DNA of 64,000 nucleotides from the NCBI RefSeq assembly GCF_041080625.1, contig NZ_CP163518.1, positions 7,557,501-7,621,500 on the forward strand. Reading direction: 5' to 3'. The translations under genes and the position numbers were made by a program. The stretch is from Streptomyces sp. CG1 (GTDB lineage: Bacteria; Actinomycetota; Actinomycetes; Streptomycetales; Streptomycetaceae). Positions 18,527 through 27,657 of the stretch are shown here, piece after piece (the stretch's first letter is position 1; the number at the start of each line of letters is the position of its first letter). A model generated the notes under the pieces. It saw only the letters and a program-made list of their open reading frames with translations. It was not told where the DNA came from and did no database searches.

Positions 18527-18886
18527 TCATGAGCCGGTGGAGCGTGCCGCGCGTCGCTGCCGCTTGCCCATCGGCGCCTGGGAGAGGTCCTCGGCGGTGG
18601 AGCGGAGGTTCTTGAAGCCGTAGCCGTGCTCGGTGAGCCAGGCCTGTGCCGCCGCCTCGGCCCGCTCGGTCGCTTCCAGGATGTCCTCCTCTTCCTCACC
18701 GGTGTCGGAGAAACGGAAGACGAAGGCCGGCCGGGCGGCGATGTCGTAGGTGAGGGTGCCCTCGGGCGTGAACGCGGAGCGCAGCACGTCGTGTTCGGCG
18801 GCCTCGGCCAGCAGCGCGGCCCGCTGGGCGTCGGTGAGGTTGTCGAAGGCGCCGCGGACGGTGATCCGGAATGTGCGAGTACTCAT
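18527..18886 (-). CDS. DUF6204-like small protein
   Basis: This 119-residue protein starts MSTRTFRITVRGAFDNL and contains TLTYDIAARPAFVFRFSDTGEEEEDIL. It resembles the streptomycete DUF6204 family as I remember it, and the function is unknown. The C-terminus is basic (MGKRQRRAARS). TATGGT lies six bases before the ATG on the minus strand, matching the leaderless pattern seen repeatedly in this window. Confidence 0.7.
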   Translation of the reverse strand: MSTRTFRITVRGAFDNLTDAQRAALLAEAAEHDVLRSAFTPEGTLTYDIAARPAFVFRFSDTGEEEEDILEATERAEAAAQAWLTEHGYGFKNLRSTAEDLSQAPMGKRQRRAARSTGS

Positions 18887-18957
18887 TGCGCGACCATAGG
18901 CACAGCGGAGCCGGCGTCTCCAGCGGGTTTCTCCCGGCGGGCGCCTACGCTTGAACC

Positions 18958-19005
18958 ATGACCAACGGCAGCGAACGGTGCTCCGCCGTGGACCTGCGCA
19001 GCTAG
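18958..19005 (+). CDS. Possible 15-residue leaderless ORF before the PP2C gene
   Basis: ATG 18958 follows TACGCT by exactly six bases, the same arrangement as in well-supported leaderless genes here. The frame encodes MTNGSERCSAVDLRS and stops at 19003-19005, 43 bases before the phosphatase start. It could be a regulatory leader peptide or may simply mark the transcription start. There is no independent evidence of translation. Confidence 0.3.
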   Translation: MTNGSERCSAVDLRS

Positions 19006-19048
19006 CCGACCGACTGCTCGGGCCCGTGCGGGAAGGCGGTGGCGTTCC

Positions 19049-19798
19049 ATGCGGTACGTGACGGTGAGTGCGCTGAGTCATCCCGGGCTGCTCCGTGAGC
19101 GGAACGAGGACAGCCTCGTGGTCGGGCCGTGGACGCTGTGCGCCACGGTGACGGAGAGTCCGCAGACCCTGGTCTTCCCGCTCGGCACGCCCCTGGCCGT
19201 GGCCGTCGCCGACGGGCTCGGCGGGCATCCCGGCGGCGAGGTGGCCAGCGCCCTGGTGGCCCGCCGGATCGCGTCCCTCGGACCGGCCCTCAGCAGCGAG
19301 GACGCCGTCCGCGACGCCTTGAGCGCCTGCAACCGAGCCGTGTACGAAGCCGCCGGAGGTGACGCGGGAGGTGAGCTCGCGGCCATGGGGACGACGATCG
19401 CCGGCGTCGTCGTACAGGTCGGCTCCCTGCTGGTGTTCAACGTGGGCGACAGCCGGGTCTTCTCGGCCTCACCCGACGGGCTGCACCAAGTGAGCGTCGA
19501 CGACAGCCCGCCACTCGAACCCGGGCGGCGCACCACGTCCATCGTCACCCAGTGCCTGGGCGGCAGCCGCTCGTACCGCGCCGTCCGCCCCCATGTGACA
19601 GCCGAGTCCCTGTCTCCCGGCGACCGCTACCTCATCTGCACCGACGGTCTGACCGACCCCGTGCCGCAGGATGAACTCGACGAGCTGATGCGGGAGAACG
19701 ACGACGGCCGGGCGGCCTTCGAGCTGTGGAAGGCCGCGATCGCGGCGGGCGGCCCCGACAACATCACGCTGGCCGTCGTACGCGTCGCGGAGGCATAG
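19049..19798 (+). CDS. PP2C-family serine/threonine protein phosphatase
   Basis: This single-domain metal-dependent phosphatase has 249 residues. Metal-binding motifs are visible: RERNEDSLVV, VAVADGLGGHPGGEVAS, VFNVGDSRVF, LICTDGLTDPV and GGPDNITLAVVRV. It lacks extra sensor domains, so it is probably a soluble partner of a Hanks-type kinase encoded elsewhere. ATG 19049 is the family-like N-terminus (MRYVTVSALSHPGLLRERNED). Confidence 0.9.
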   Translation: MRYVTVSALSHPGLLRERNEDSLVVGPWTLCATVTESPQTLVFPLGTPLAVAVADGLGGHPGGEVASALVARRIASLGPALSSEDAVRDALSACNRAVYEAAGGDAGGELAAMGTTIAGVVVQVGSLLVFNVGDSRVFSASPDGLHQVSVDDSPPLEPGRRTTSIVTQCLGGSRSYRAVRPHVTAESLSPGDRYLICTDGLTDPVPQDELDELMRENDDGRAAFELWKAAIAAGGPDNITLAVVRVAEA

Positions 19799-19887
19799 GG
19801 TTCGACGGAGAGCACAGACTCCGTGCCGCTCCCACGGAACACCTCAGGGCCCCTCAGGGCCAGGGCACGCCTCCTCATCACTCCGCC

Positions 19888-20574
19888 TCACTCCGCCTCG
19901 TCCGGCGGGAACCGGTGCGGCGGGAACTGGTCCGGCGGAAAGCCATATCGCCCCTCCAGCCGGACGAAGCAGGCCGAGGTCACCAACCGCAGCCGCACCA
20001 GCCCCGAGGCGGCTCGCTCGAAGCACACCACCTGCTCGTGCCCGCCCGCCCCGATCGGCTGCACCAGGCGGCCGCCCGGCCTGACCTGGGCGACCAGCGG
20101 TGAGGGCACTTTCGGGAAGGCGGCCGACACGAGAACGGCGTCGTACGGAGCACGGTCCGGCACGCCGCCGCTGCCGTCGCCGACTCGCAGCTCCACGTTC
20201 CGCACGCCCTGACGTGCGAGGTTCACCTGTGCCTGGCGGGCTATGTCCGGCCGTATCTCGATGCTGACCACGTCCGCGGCCAGCCGGGCGAGCAGCGCGG
20301 TCTGGAAACCCAGGCCCGTCCCGACCTCCAGGACGTGCTCGGATCCACTCAGCCCCAGGCTCTCGATCATCATCGCGGACAGCGAAGGCTGCGTGGTGAC
20401 CTGCCCCTGTCCGATCGCGACGGGGACGTCCCGGTACACGGCAGCCGCCTGACCTGCCGGGACGAACCCGGCCCTGGGCGTCGTCCGCACGGCCGCGAGC
20501 AGCCGTCGGTCCCTGACCCCGGCGGCCATGAGTGCCCGCACGAGATCATCCGGTTCACCGGGTACGACGTTCAT
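19888..20574 (-). CDS. Protein-L-isoaspartate O-methyltransferase family
   Basis: This 228-residue SAM-dependent methyltransferase repairs isoaspartyl damage or belongs to that fold. SAM motif I is VLEVGTGLGFQTALLA. The PCMT-specific region VAIGQGQVTTQPSLSAMMIE is intact, and the acidic ribose-binding step is IEIRPDIA. The C-terminus has a short repeat (FPPDQFPPHRFPPDEAE). The start at 20574 is only 41 bases from the divergent small gene, so the promoters are back to back. Confidence 0.88.
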   Translation of the reverse strand: MNVVPGEPDDLVRALMAAGVRDRRLLAAVRTTPRAGFVPAGQAAAVYRDVPVAIGQGQVTTQPSLSAMMIESLGLSGSEHVLEVGTGLGFQTALLARLAADVVSIEIRPDIARQAQVNLARQGVRNVELRVGDGSGGVPDRAPYDAVLVSAAFPKVPSPLVAQVRPGGRLVQPIGAGGHEQVVCFERAASGLVRLRLVTSACFVRLEGRYGFPPDQFPPHRFPPDEAE

Positions 20575-20615
20575 GGCACGGCCCGTTCGGTCTCGTGAGC
20601 GCCTACCGTGGAGAC

Positions 20616-20894
20616 ATGCCCGAGATCGTCGTCTACGAAGTCGACAGGCCGGTGGCGACGCGTTCCTCCCCGGGACCGCCGGGTGGGGCGGAACAGCGCG
20701 TCCGCAAGGTGCACGCGGCCCCCGCGGCGCCGGGGTCGCGCGCCACCGCGGGACCGCGGACCCTCTGCGGCAAGGACACCTTCGCCATGGAGACGGCCCG
20801 CTGGACGCCCTCCGAGGACCCCGGAGCGCCCTGGTACCCCGTGGAATACGCTTCCGTGGTCTGCCCGGATTGCGACGCCGTGCTGGAGATCTGA
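20616..20894 (+). CDS. Small protein with a Cys-pair motif
   Basis: This is a 92-residue protein. It has one cysteine in TLCGKDTFAM and a CPDC pair in the C-terminal VVCPDCDAVLEI, which together may bind a metal. No family was recognised. TACCGT lies six bases before the ATG; GGAG also lies within the six-base spacer, so either leaderless or weakly led initiation is possible. Confidence 0.65.
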   Translation: MPEIVVYEVDRPVATRSSPGPPGGAEQRVRKVHAAPAAPGSRATAGPRTLCGKDTFAMETARWTPSEDPGAPWYPVEYASVVCPDCDAVLEI

Positions 20895-20948
20895 GTGGCG
20901 TACCGGCTGCTCGACGGAGCTGAGCCGATCCTGCCGTGTTCCAGCCGC

Positions 20949-21374
20949 TCAGCCGCGTTCCAGGTACTCCTTGAAGTGCTCCAGATCGCTGCGGACGAGC
21001 CGTTCTATGGCGTTCGTCTGGGCGAAGCCCTTCGGTCCGCCGAAGCTGTCCCGGACCGTGCTCGGGTCGTACTCCAGCCGTGCCTGGATCCGGGTGTGGT
21101 TCTGGTCGATCGGCTGGACCGAGAAGGAACCCGTCAGCTCCGGGGCGCTCGTGGTGAGCCACTCCATCACGCGCTCGCCGCGGTCGCTGACCTCGGCCTC
21201 GACCTCCCGGGCCCGGCCACCCGTCTCCACGTCCAGATGCGCTCGGCCCCCCGTCTCCGTACGCGCGCCCCGCACTCCCTCCACGAAGCGCGGATAGTTC
21301 TCCACTCGGTGCAGCGTCTCCCAGGCCTTGTCGACCGGAACCCCGACGTCGACGTGTAGCTCGAGGGTGCTCAT
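20949..21374 (-). CDS. SRPBCC-superfamily protein
   Basis: This 141-residue protein has the START/Bet v1-like helix-grip pattern used by polyketide cyclases and lipid-binding proteins: LHVDVGVPVDKAWETLHRVENYPRFVEGV at the start and a long C-terminal helix (NAIERLVRSDLEHFKEYLE). The ligand is unknown. GGAGGTGAG precedes the ATG at good spacing, so unlike many neighbours it has a normal leader. Confidence 0.8.
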   Translation of the reverse strand: MSTLELHVDVGVPVDKAWETLHRVENYPRFVEGVRGARTETGGRAHLDVETGGRAREVEAEVSDRGERVMEWLTTSAPELTGSFSVQPIDQNHTRIQARLEYDPSTVRDSFGGPKGFAQTNAIERLVRSDLEHFKEYLERG

Positions 21375-21487
21375 GGCTCACCTCCACGTGCGGCTCATGG
21401 TGCATGCCCTTCCGCTTCCAGTGTGCGCCCGGCGGCAGGGGAGACGACCCGGGACAGGGCTCGCCCGACAGCGCCTACCCTTGACGC

Positions 21488-23008
21488 ATGACCAGCAGCA
21501 TCGACCGGAGCCAGCCCGTGGACGTGAAGCGAACCTATGAGGTGCGCACCTACGGGTGCCAGATGAACGTCCACGATTCCGAGCGCCTGGCCGGGCTGCT
21601 CGAAGAGGCCGGGTACGTGCGGGCGCCCGAGGGGGCGGACGGGGACGCCGACGTGGTCGTGTTCAACACCTGCGCCGTACGGGAGAACGCCGACAACCGG
21701 CTGTACGGCAACCTCGGCCGGCTCGCGCCGAAGAAGGCCTCGCGGCCCGGTATGCAGATCGCGGTCGGCGGCTGTCTCGCGCAGAAGGACCGCGACACCA
21801 TCGTCAAGAAGGCGCCCTGGGTAGACGTCGTCTTCGGTACGCACAACATCGGCAAGCTGCCGGTCCTGCTGGAGCGCGCCCGCGTGCAGGAGGAGGCGCA
21901 GGTCGAGATCGCCGAGTCGCTGGAGGCGTTCCCCTCCACGCTGCCGACCCGGCGCGAGAGCGCCTACGCGGCCTGGGTGTCGATCTCGGTCGGCTGCAAC
22001 AACACCTGCACCTTCTGCATCGTCCCGGCCCTGCGCGGCAAGGAGAAGGACCGCCGGCCCGGCGACATCCTCGCCGAGGCCGAGGCGCTGGTCGCCGAGG
22101 GCGTCTCCGAGATCACGCTGCTCGGCCAGAACGTCAACGCCTACGGCTCCGACATCGGCGACCGCGAGGCCTTCAGCAAGCTGCTGCGCGCCTGCGGGAA
22201 CATCGAGGGCCTGGAGCGGGTGCGGTTCACGTCCCCGCACCCCCGTGACTTCACCGACGACGTCATCGCCGCCATGGCCGAGACCCCGAACGCGATGCCG
22301 CAGCTGCACATGCCGCTGCAGTCCGGTTCGGACACCGTGCTGAAGGCGATGCGCCGCTCCTACCGGCAGGAGCGCTACCTCGGGATCATCGAGAAGGTCC
22401 GGGCCGCCATCCCGCACGCCGCGATCACCACCGACATCATCGTGGGCTTCCCGGGAGAGACGGAAGAGGACTTCGAGCAGACCCTGCACGTCGTCCGCGA
22501 GGCGCGCTTCGCCCAGGCCTTCACCTTCCAGTACTCCAAGCGCCCGGGCACTCCGGCCGCGACCATGGAGAACCAGATCCCCAAGGAGGTCGTACAGGCG
22601 CGCTACGAGCGGCTCGTCGCCCTCCAGGAGGACATCTCCTGGGAGGAGAACAAGAAGCAGGTCGGCCGCACGCTGGAGCTGATGGTCGCCGAGGGCGAGG
22701 GCCGCAAGGACGGTGCCACGCACCGGCTCTCCGGCCGCGCCCCCGACAACCGGCTCGTCCACTTCACCAAGCCGGAGCAGGAGGTCCGCCCCGGTGACGT
22801 GGTCACCGTCGAGGTGACCTATGCCGCCCCGCACCACCTCCTCGCCGAGGGCCCCGTCCTCGGCGTGCGCCGCACGCGCGCGGGGGACGCCTGGGAGAAG
22901 CGCACCACCGCCGAGTCCGCCAAGCCGGCGGGTGTGCTGCTGGGCCTGCCGAAGATCGGCGTCCCGGAGCCGCTGCCGGCCGTGGCCACCGGCTGCGGCT
23001 GCGACTGA
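21488..23008 (+). CDS. miaB: tRNA-2-methylthio-N6-dimethylallyladenosine synthase MiaB
   Basis: This radical-SAM methylthiotransferase (506 residues) acts on adenosine 37 of tRNAs after MiaA. The N-terminal UPF0004 domain carries three cluster cysteines ([23 protein letters not shown]). The radical-SAM motif is CNNTCTFC near residue 175. A TRAM domain ends the conserved part, and a Cys-containing tail (TGCGCD) follows. TACCCT lies six bases upstream of the ATG (leaderless). miaA lies 1.7 kb downstream on the same strand. Confidence 0.96.
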   Translation: MTSSIDRSQPVDVKRTYEVRTYGCQMNVHDSERLAGLLEEAGYVRAPEGADGDADVVVFNTCAVRENADNRLYGNLGRLAPKKASRPGMQIAVGGCLAQKDRDTIVKKAPWVDVVFGTHNIGKLPVLLERARVQEEAQVEIAESLEAFPSTLPTRRESAYAAWVSISVGCNNTCTFCIVPALRGKEKDRRPGDILAEAEALVAEGVSEITLLGQNVNAYGSDIGDREAFSKLLRACGNIEGLERVRFTSPHPRDFTDDVIAAMAETPNAMPQLHMPLQSGSDTVLKAMRRSYRQERYLGIIEKVRAAIPHAAITTDIIVGFPGETEEDFEQTLHVVREARFAQAFTFQYSKRPGTPAATMENQIPKEVVQARYERLVALQEDISWEENKKQVGRTLELMVAEGEGRKDGATHRLSGRAPDNRLVHFTKPEQEVRPGDVVTVEVTYAAPHHLLAEGPVLGVRRTRAGDAWEKRTTAESAKPAGVLLGLPKIGVPEPLPAVATGCGCD

Positions 23009-23075
23009 CGGCGCGCAACGTGCCCGACGCCCTCGAGAGCCGAGTCGGGCGTCGTACGGCGATACCCTGCCGATC

Positions 23076-23789
23076 ATGCTTGTCTCCGCCGCTGTCTGCC
23101 CCTGCCCTCCGCTGCTCGTGCCCGAGGTCGCCGCGGGCGCCGCGCCCGAAATGGACGCCGCGCGCGCGGCGTGCTCGGACGCGCTCGGCGTGCTCGCGGC
23201 CGCCCGCCCGGACCTCCTGGTGGTGGTCGGGCCCGCCGAGCAGAGCGGGCGCGGATCGTTTCCGCAGGGCACCCGGGGATCCTTCCGCGGGTTCGGGGTC
23301 GACCTCGACGTACGCCTCGGGCCCGCGACCGACAACTCGGGCGAGCGCGAGCTGCCGCCCTCGCTCGCCGTGGGTGCGTGGCTGCTGGAGCGGACCGGCT
23401 GGGCGGATGCCCCGATCGAGGGACTCGGGATCGGGGAAGCGCTCGCGCCCGAGCGGTGCAACGACGTCGGACGGGAGATCGGCGCGCGGGCCGGGCGGGT
23501 GGCGCTGCTCGTGATGGGAGACGCCAGCGCGTGCCGCACGGTCAAGGCGCCGGGCTACCTGGACGAGCGGGCGGCGCCCTTCGACGCGGAGGTCGCACGG
23601 GCGCTCGGCGCGACGGACCTGCCGGCCATCCGTGCGCTGGACCCCGGGCTGGCCCACGAACTGAAGGCCTCCGGCCGGGCCCCCTGGCAGGTCCTGGCCG
23701 GCGCCGCCGAGAACACGGCCCTCAGCGGCTCACTGCTGTACGAGGCCGCGCCCTACGGCGTGGGGTACGTGGTGGCCGCCTGGTCGTAG
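23076..23789 (+). CDS. Class III extradiol dioxygenase subunit B-like protein
   Basis: This 237-residue protein resembles the LigB/MEMO fold: VSAAVCPCPPLLVPEVA at the N-terminus, DLLVVVGPAEQSG, and LLVMGDASACRTVKAPGYLDERA. The usual iron-binding histidine pair of active LigB enzymes is not obvious, so it may not be a dioxygenase. It is conserved between miaB and miaA in streptomycetes as I recall. TACCCT lies seven bases before the ATG. Confidence 0.7.
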   Translation: MLVSAAVCPCPPLLVPEVAAGAAPEMDAARAACSDALGVLAAARPDLLVVVGPAEQSGRGSFPQGTRGSFRGFGVDLDVRLGPATDNSGERELPPSLAVGAWLLERTGWADAPIEGLGIGEALAPERCNDVGREIGARAGRVALLVMGDASACRTVKAPGYLDERAAPFDAEVARALGATDLPAIRALDPGLAHELKASGRAPWQVLAGAAENTALSGSLLYEAAPYGVGYVVAAWS

Positions 23790-23920
23790 GGCGTGCGTGG
23801 TCGCTGCCTGGTGGGGGTTGGGCTACGCCGGCGCACGCGCATACGGCGGACGGCCGGGAGCCGGTGTGTGGTACGACCGTCCCCGCGACCGTCCGCCGAT
23901 CCGCATGCCGTTGAGGTGAC

Positions 23921-24205
23921 TCAGGAAGCCGGTGGCGGGCCCTCCGGCCTGGTGGGGGTCGTCGGGTCGCCGGTGGCCGCGTCCGGGCCAGGACCTTCCT
24001 TGTGCGCGAGGCGGTCCATCGCCTCCTTGGCCTTTCCGGTCCCCGCCTGGATCTTGTCGCTGTACTTGCCCTTGGTCCGCTCGTCCACGGCCTTCGCGGC
24101 CTTGTCGATGCCGTGCTGGACCTTGTCCCCGTGCTGCCGCGCGAGGTCCGACACCTTGTCCTTGGCCGGGCCGAGCTTGGCCTTCATGTTGTCCAACAGA
24201 CCCAT
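23921..24205 (-). CDS. Rv0909-like putative antitoxin
   Basis: This 94-residue, highly charged helical protein (MGLLDNMKAKLGPAKDKVSDLA, then a Lys/Asp-rich stretch) matches the Rv0909-type 'putative antitoxin' family. No toxin gene is adjacent, so the toxin-antitoxin label is doubtful; these proteins may be general stress or DNA-associated proteins. The Pro/Thr-rich tail is likely disordered. Confidence 0.6.
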   Translation of the reverse strand: MGLLDNMKAKLGPAKDKVSDLARQHGDKVQHGIDKAAKAVDERTKGKYSDKIQAGTGKAKEAMDRLAHKEGPGPDAATGDPTTPTRPEGPPPAS

Positions 24206-24229
24206 GGTCCACCTTCCCTCACGGGGCAG

Positions 24230-24523
24230 TTACCTGCGGGCGCCCTCGCCGGCCTCGTTGTCGGCGGCCTCCTCGGCGGATTGCTGCTTGGGGATGCCGG
24301 AGCCCTCGGACGCGTCGTCTGTGCCGGCGTCCGACGATACCGCCACGTCCTCGCTCCCGTCCCCGGCCGAACCCTTCGCCTCCGCCGACCCGGTCGCCTT
24401 CGCCTCCGCCGACTCCGCTTCCGCCGCCTCGGCCGCCTCCGGCTCGGCGCCGGCTTGCGCCTCGGCGGCCGACGCCTCCGGAGTCGGCTTCGACTTACGG
24501 AGGAGCCGTGCAAAAACGCCCAT
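24230..24523 (-). CDS. Small acidic, disordered protein
   Basis: This is a 97-residue protein from ATG 24523 (GGAG five bases upstream; a GTG at 24529 is also in frame). The first 15 residues are basic and hydrophobic (MGVFARLLRKSKPT). The rest is dominated by Ala, Glu, Ser and Gly, ending GIPKQQSAEEAADNEAGEGARR. The conserved-looking ends and variable middle suggest a real gene of unknown function. Confidence 0.55.
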   Translation of the reverse strand: MGVFARLLRKSKPTPEASAAEAQAGAEPEAAEAAEAESAEAKATGSAEAKGSAGDGSEDVAVSSDAGTDDASEGSGIPKQQSAEEAADNEAGEGARR

Positions 24524-24706
24524 ATCCACTCCATACGGTACTCGTGCGGGCGAATTCCCGCGTTACCCGGTGCGTACGGTTGCGCCGCCCGGGTCACCGC
24601 CTCCAATCTGCAGGAGGGCGGCATCTCGCCTCGGGCAACGACCCGGGGCCCCACCCGTCACGTAACTCGTTCGAGGCGCGGCCTGGAGGTTTGCGAGACT
24701 GGTGCG

Positions 24707-25645
24707 GTGAGCAGTGCACCCTCCACCCCCCGCGTCATCGCCGTCGTCGGACCCACCGCGGCCGGAAAGTCCGATCTTGGCGTCTTTCTGGCCCAGCAGC
24801 TAGGTGGGGAGGTCGTCAACGCCGACTCCATGCAGCTGTACCGAGGGATGGACATCGGCACCGCGAAGCTGACGCCCGCGGAGCGCGGCGGCATACCGCA
24901 CCACCTGCTCGACATCTGGGACGTGACGGTCACCGCCTCCGTCGCCGAGTACCAGAAACTGGCCCGCGCCCGGATCGATGCCCTGCTCGCCGAGGGCCGC
25001 TGGCCCATCCTGGTCGGCGGCTCCGGACTGTACGTCCGCGGGGCCGTCGACAACCTGGAGTTCCCCGGTACCGACCCCGAGGTCCGGGCTCGTCTGGAGG
25101 AGGAGCTGGCCTTGCGCGGCTCGGGCGCGCTGCATGCCCGGCTGGCCGCAGCCGACCCCGAGGCCGCCCGCGCGATCCTGCCGAGCAACGGCCGTCGGAT
25201 CGTCCGGGCGCTCGAAGTGATCGAGATCACCGGCCGGCCCTTCACCGCGAACCTGCCGGGACACGACTCCGTCTACGACACCGTCCAGATCGGCGTCGAC
25301 GTGGCCCGCCCGGAACTGGACGAGCGCATCGCGCTGCGCGTCGACCGCATGTGGGAGGCGGGCCTCGTGGACGAGGTGCGCGCACTGGAGGCGCAGGGAC
25401 TGCGCGAGGGGCGCACGGCGTCGCGTGCGCTGGGTTACCAGCAGGTGCTCGCCGCGCTCGCCGGGGAGTGCACCGAAGCGGAAGCGCGGGCCGAGACCGT
25501 ACGCGCGACCAAGCGCTTCGCGCGCCGCCAGGATTCGTGGTTCAGGCGCGATCCCCGGGTGCACTGGCTGAGTGGGGCCATGGCGGACCGGGGAGAACTT
25601 CCGCACCAGGCCCTGGCGTTGGTCGAACGACCGGTTACAGCCTGA
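24707..25645 (+). CDS. miaA: tRNA dimethylallyltransferase MiaA
   Basis: MiaA (312 residues) adds the dimethylallyl group to A37 of tRNA, the substrate later used by MiaB. The P-loop VVGPTAAGKSDLG, NADSMQLYRGMDIGTAK and the GGSGLYVRG motif are intact. The start is GTG 24707; GAGACT lies six bases upstream, so this may be another leaderless gene. It ends about 100 bases before a membrane protein gene. Confidence 0.95.
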   Translation: MSSAPSTPRVIAVVGPTAAGKSDLGVFLAQQLGGEVVNADSMQLYRGMDIGTAKLTPAERGGIPHHLLDIWDVTVTASVAEYQKLARARIDALLAEGRWPILVGGSGLYVRGAVDNLEFPGTDPEVRARLEEELALRGSGALHARLAAADPEAARAILPSNGRRIVRALEVIEITGRPFTANLPGHDSVYDTVQIGVDVARPELDERIALRVDRMWEAGLVDEVRALEAQGLREGRTASRALGYQQVLAALAGECTEAEARAETVRATKRFARRQDSWFRRDPRVHWLSGAMADRGELPHQALALVERPVTA

Positions 25646-25746
25646 TCACGTCATGGCATCGGGATGCGCCACCGGTCATCCCGGCCTTCGGGGCCGTGCC
25701 ATCATCGAGCTTCGATCGACCAAGTGGAGCCTAGTTGGGAGGGCGC

Positions 25747-26436
25747 GTGGCGATGGAGGCCGGCCCTCGCGACACCGCACAAAGCGCCGAGCACGTCACC
25801 GCCGACAGTGACGGACCGGACCGGGGCGAGGACCGTCTGACCGAGGACTGCCTGGGCGGGGACCACCTGTCCGACGGCTGTGTCCCGGAGGGCCGACTGG
25901 TCCAGGACCGGCGGGTCGAGGACCGCCTGGACCAGGGCCGGGTGGTCGAGCAGCGGCTGCCCAAGGGGTCTGTCCCGGAAGGCCGGCTGGCCGAGGACCC
26001 GCTCATCGAGGCCCGGCTGACCGACGACGGCCCCGACGAGATCCCCGACGGCGTGACCGCCGACGGGCCGGAGCCCGAGGAGATGTACCCGGGCGGTCCG
26101 GAGGTCGAGGTCGAGCTGCGCCCCCAGCGCCGGCTGCGCATCTGGCAGCTCGCTCCCATCGTGGGCCTGTCCGCCGTCGGCTCCCTGATGTTCGCCTTCC
26201 CGCTCGCCTTCGACTTCGGTGACAGCGCCGCCGTCATCGCCATGCTGGGCCTGCTGATCTGCTCCTGCGCCGCCGGCTGGGGCATGATGGCCGCCCGCAA
26301 GGTGGGCAACACCTGGCCCGGCCTCCCGCCCAGGGGATCGGCCCGCCGCCCCGACTGGAGGGTCGTACTCGGTTACGCCCTGCTGGTGGCCGTGGTCGTG
26401 ATCCTGGCGGTGTGGCGGGTAGCCAGACTCCGCTGA
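25747..26436 (+). CDS. Membrane protein with repetitive acidic N-terminus
   Basis: This protein has 229 residues from GTG 25747 (GGGAGG just upstream; ATG 25753 and TTG 25735 are alternatives). The N-terminal half is a degenerate repeat of short acidic steps such as EDRL, EGRL, EARL and EQRL. The C-terminal half has about three membrane helices (APIVGLSAVGSLMFAFPLAF, AAVIAMLGLLICSCAAGWG, VVLGYALLVAVVVILAVW) with an RKVGNTWPGLPP loop. The repeat probably lies in the cytoplasm. The function is unknown. Confidence 0.7.
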   Translation: MAMEAGPRDTAQSAEHVTADSDGPDRGEDRLTEDCLGGDHLSDGCVPEGRLVQDRRVEDRLDQGRVVEQRLPKGSVPEGRLAEDPLIEARLTDDGPDEIPDGVTADGPEPEEMYPGGPEVEVELRPQRRLRIWQLAPIVGLSAVGSLMFAFPLAFDFGDSAAVIAMLGLLICSCAAGWGMMAARKVGNTWPGLPPRGSARRPDWRVVLGYALLVAVVVILAVWRVARLR

Positions 26437-26504
26437 AGGGCGCCCGCCGGCCTCCCGCCTCCCGTCGGCCGAACCTGGCGGAGCGCTGCCGTTACGATCG
26501 AGAC

Positions 26505-27374
26505 ATGCGCACCCCCCTCCCCTTCCTCAAGGGCCACGGCACCGAGAACGACTTCGTGATCGTCCCGGATCCGGAGAACGCCGTCGATCTGACCCCGGCC
26601 GCCGTCGCCGCCCTGTGCGACCGCCGGGCCGGCATCGGCGGCGACGGGGTGCTGCACGTGGTGCGCTCGGCCGCGCACCCGGAGGCGAAGCCGATGGCGG
26701 CCGAGGCCGAGTGGTTCATGGACTACCGCAACGGCGACGGTTCGGTCGCCGAGATGTGCGGCAACGGAGTCCGTGTGTTCGCCCGCTACCTCCAGCACGC
26801 CGGACATGTGGGCGAAGGCGACCTCGCGATCGCCACGCGCGCGGGTGTGAAGACCGTCCACATCGCGAAGGACGGCGACATCACCGTCGGAATGGGCCGC
26901 GCCCGTCTGCCGGAGGGCGAGGTCACCGTGAGCATCGGCGAGCACAGCTGGCCCGCCCGCAACGTGAACATGGGCAACCCGCACGCGGTCGCGTTCGTCG
27001 ACGACCTCGCGCAGGCCGGCACTCTGTACGACCCGCCGCCGTTCAGCCCGGCGACGGCCTACCCCGAAGGGGTCAACGTCGAGTTCGTCGTCGACCGCGG
27101 CCCTCGCCACGTCGCCATGCGCGTGCACGAGCGCGGCTCCGGCGAGACCCGCTCGTGCGGCACGGGCGCGTGCGCCGTCGCCGTGGCCGCCGCCCGGCGC
27201 GACGGCGCCGACCCGGCCGTCACCGGCGCCCCGGCCACGTACACCGTCGACCTGCCCGGCGGCCGTCTCGTCATCACCGAACGGCCCGACGGCGAAATCG
27301 AGATGACCGGACCCGCCGTGATCGTCGCCGAGGGCGAGATCGACGGCGAATGGCTGGAAAACGCGCTTCGCTGA
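26505..27374 (+). CDS. dapF: Diaminopimelate epimerase DapF
   Basis: This 289-residue cofactor-independent racemase converts LL- to meso-diaminopimelate for lysine synthesis. Both catalytic cysteines are present, in AEMCGNGVRVFARY and ETRSCGTGACAV. Streptomycete peptidoglycan uses LL-DAP, so here the enzyme mainly feeds lysine. TACGAT lies six bases before ATG 26505 (leaderless). rshA follows about 280 bases downstream. Confidence 0.96.
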   Translation: MRTPLPFLKGHGTENDFVIVPDPENAVDLTPAAVAALCDRRAGIGGDGVLHVVRSAAHPEAKPMAAEAEWFMDYRNGDGSVAEMCGNGVRVFARYLQHAGHVGEGDLAIATRAGVKTVHIAKDGDITVGMGRARLPEGEVTVSIGEHSWPARNVNMGNPHAVAFVDDLAQAGTLYDPPPFSPATAYPEGVNVEFVVDRGPRHVAMRVHERGSGETRSCGTGACAVAVAAARRDGADPAVTGAPATYTVDLPGGRLVITERPDGEIEMTGPAVIVAEGEIDGEWLENALR

Positions 27375-27657
27375 CAGGCGAAACCACGAACAGGACGTCA
27401 CTCGGCGCCCGGAGCAGGAGTTTCCGGTGGCCGGAGATGTTCGAAACCGCGGACGACGTCAGGGCATGTGGCGCAAACCCTAAACCTCTTTCGCGTCGCT
27501 CGAATGGGTGATCCGTTTCACGCTCGGCGAGAGGCGGTCAGTCGGGCGTGGTGGGCTCGATAGCATCAAGCACCGGCACGGACGGGGGAACGTCGCCATC
27601 CCTGAGCCGCGTACGCCCTGGGGCCCCCGTCCGCCGGTCCACGAGCCGGAGGTGCCC

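Noticed and set aside
21395..23545. A 716-codon minus-strand open frame.
   Set aside because: It is a shadow of miaB and the downstream gene. The plus strand carries the radical-SAM and UPF0004 motifs.
23921..24205. A toxin-antitoxin pair.
   Set aside because: The protein resembles the Rv0909-type 'antitoxin' family, but no toxin gene is adjacent; the neighbour is a small acidic protein without toxin features.
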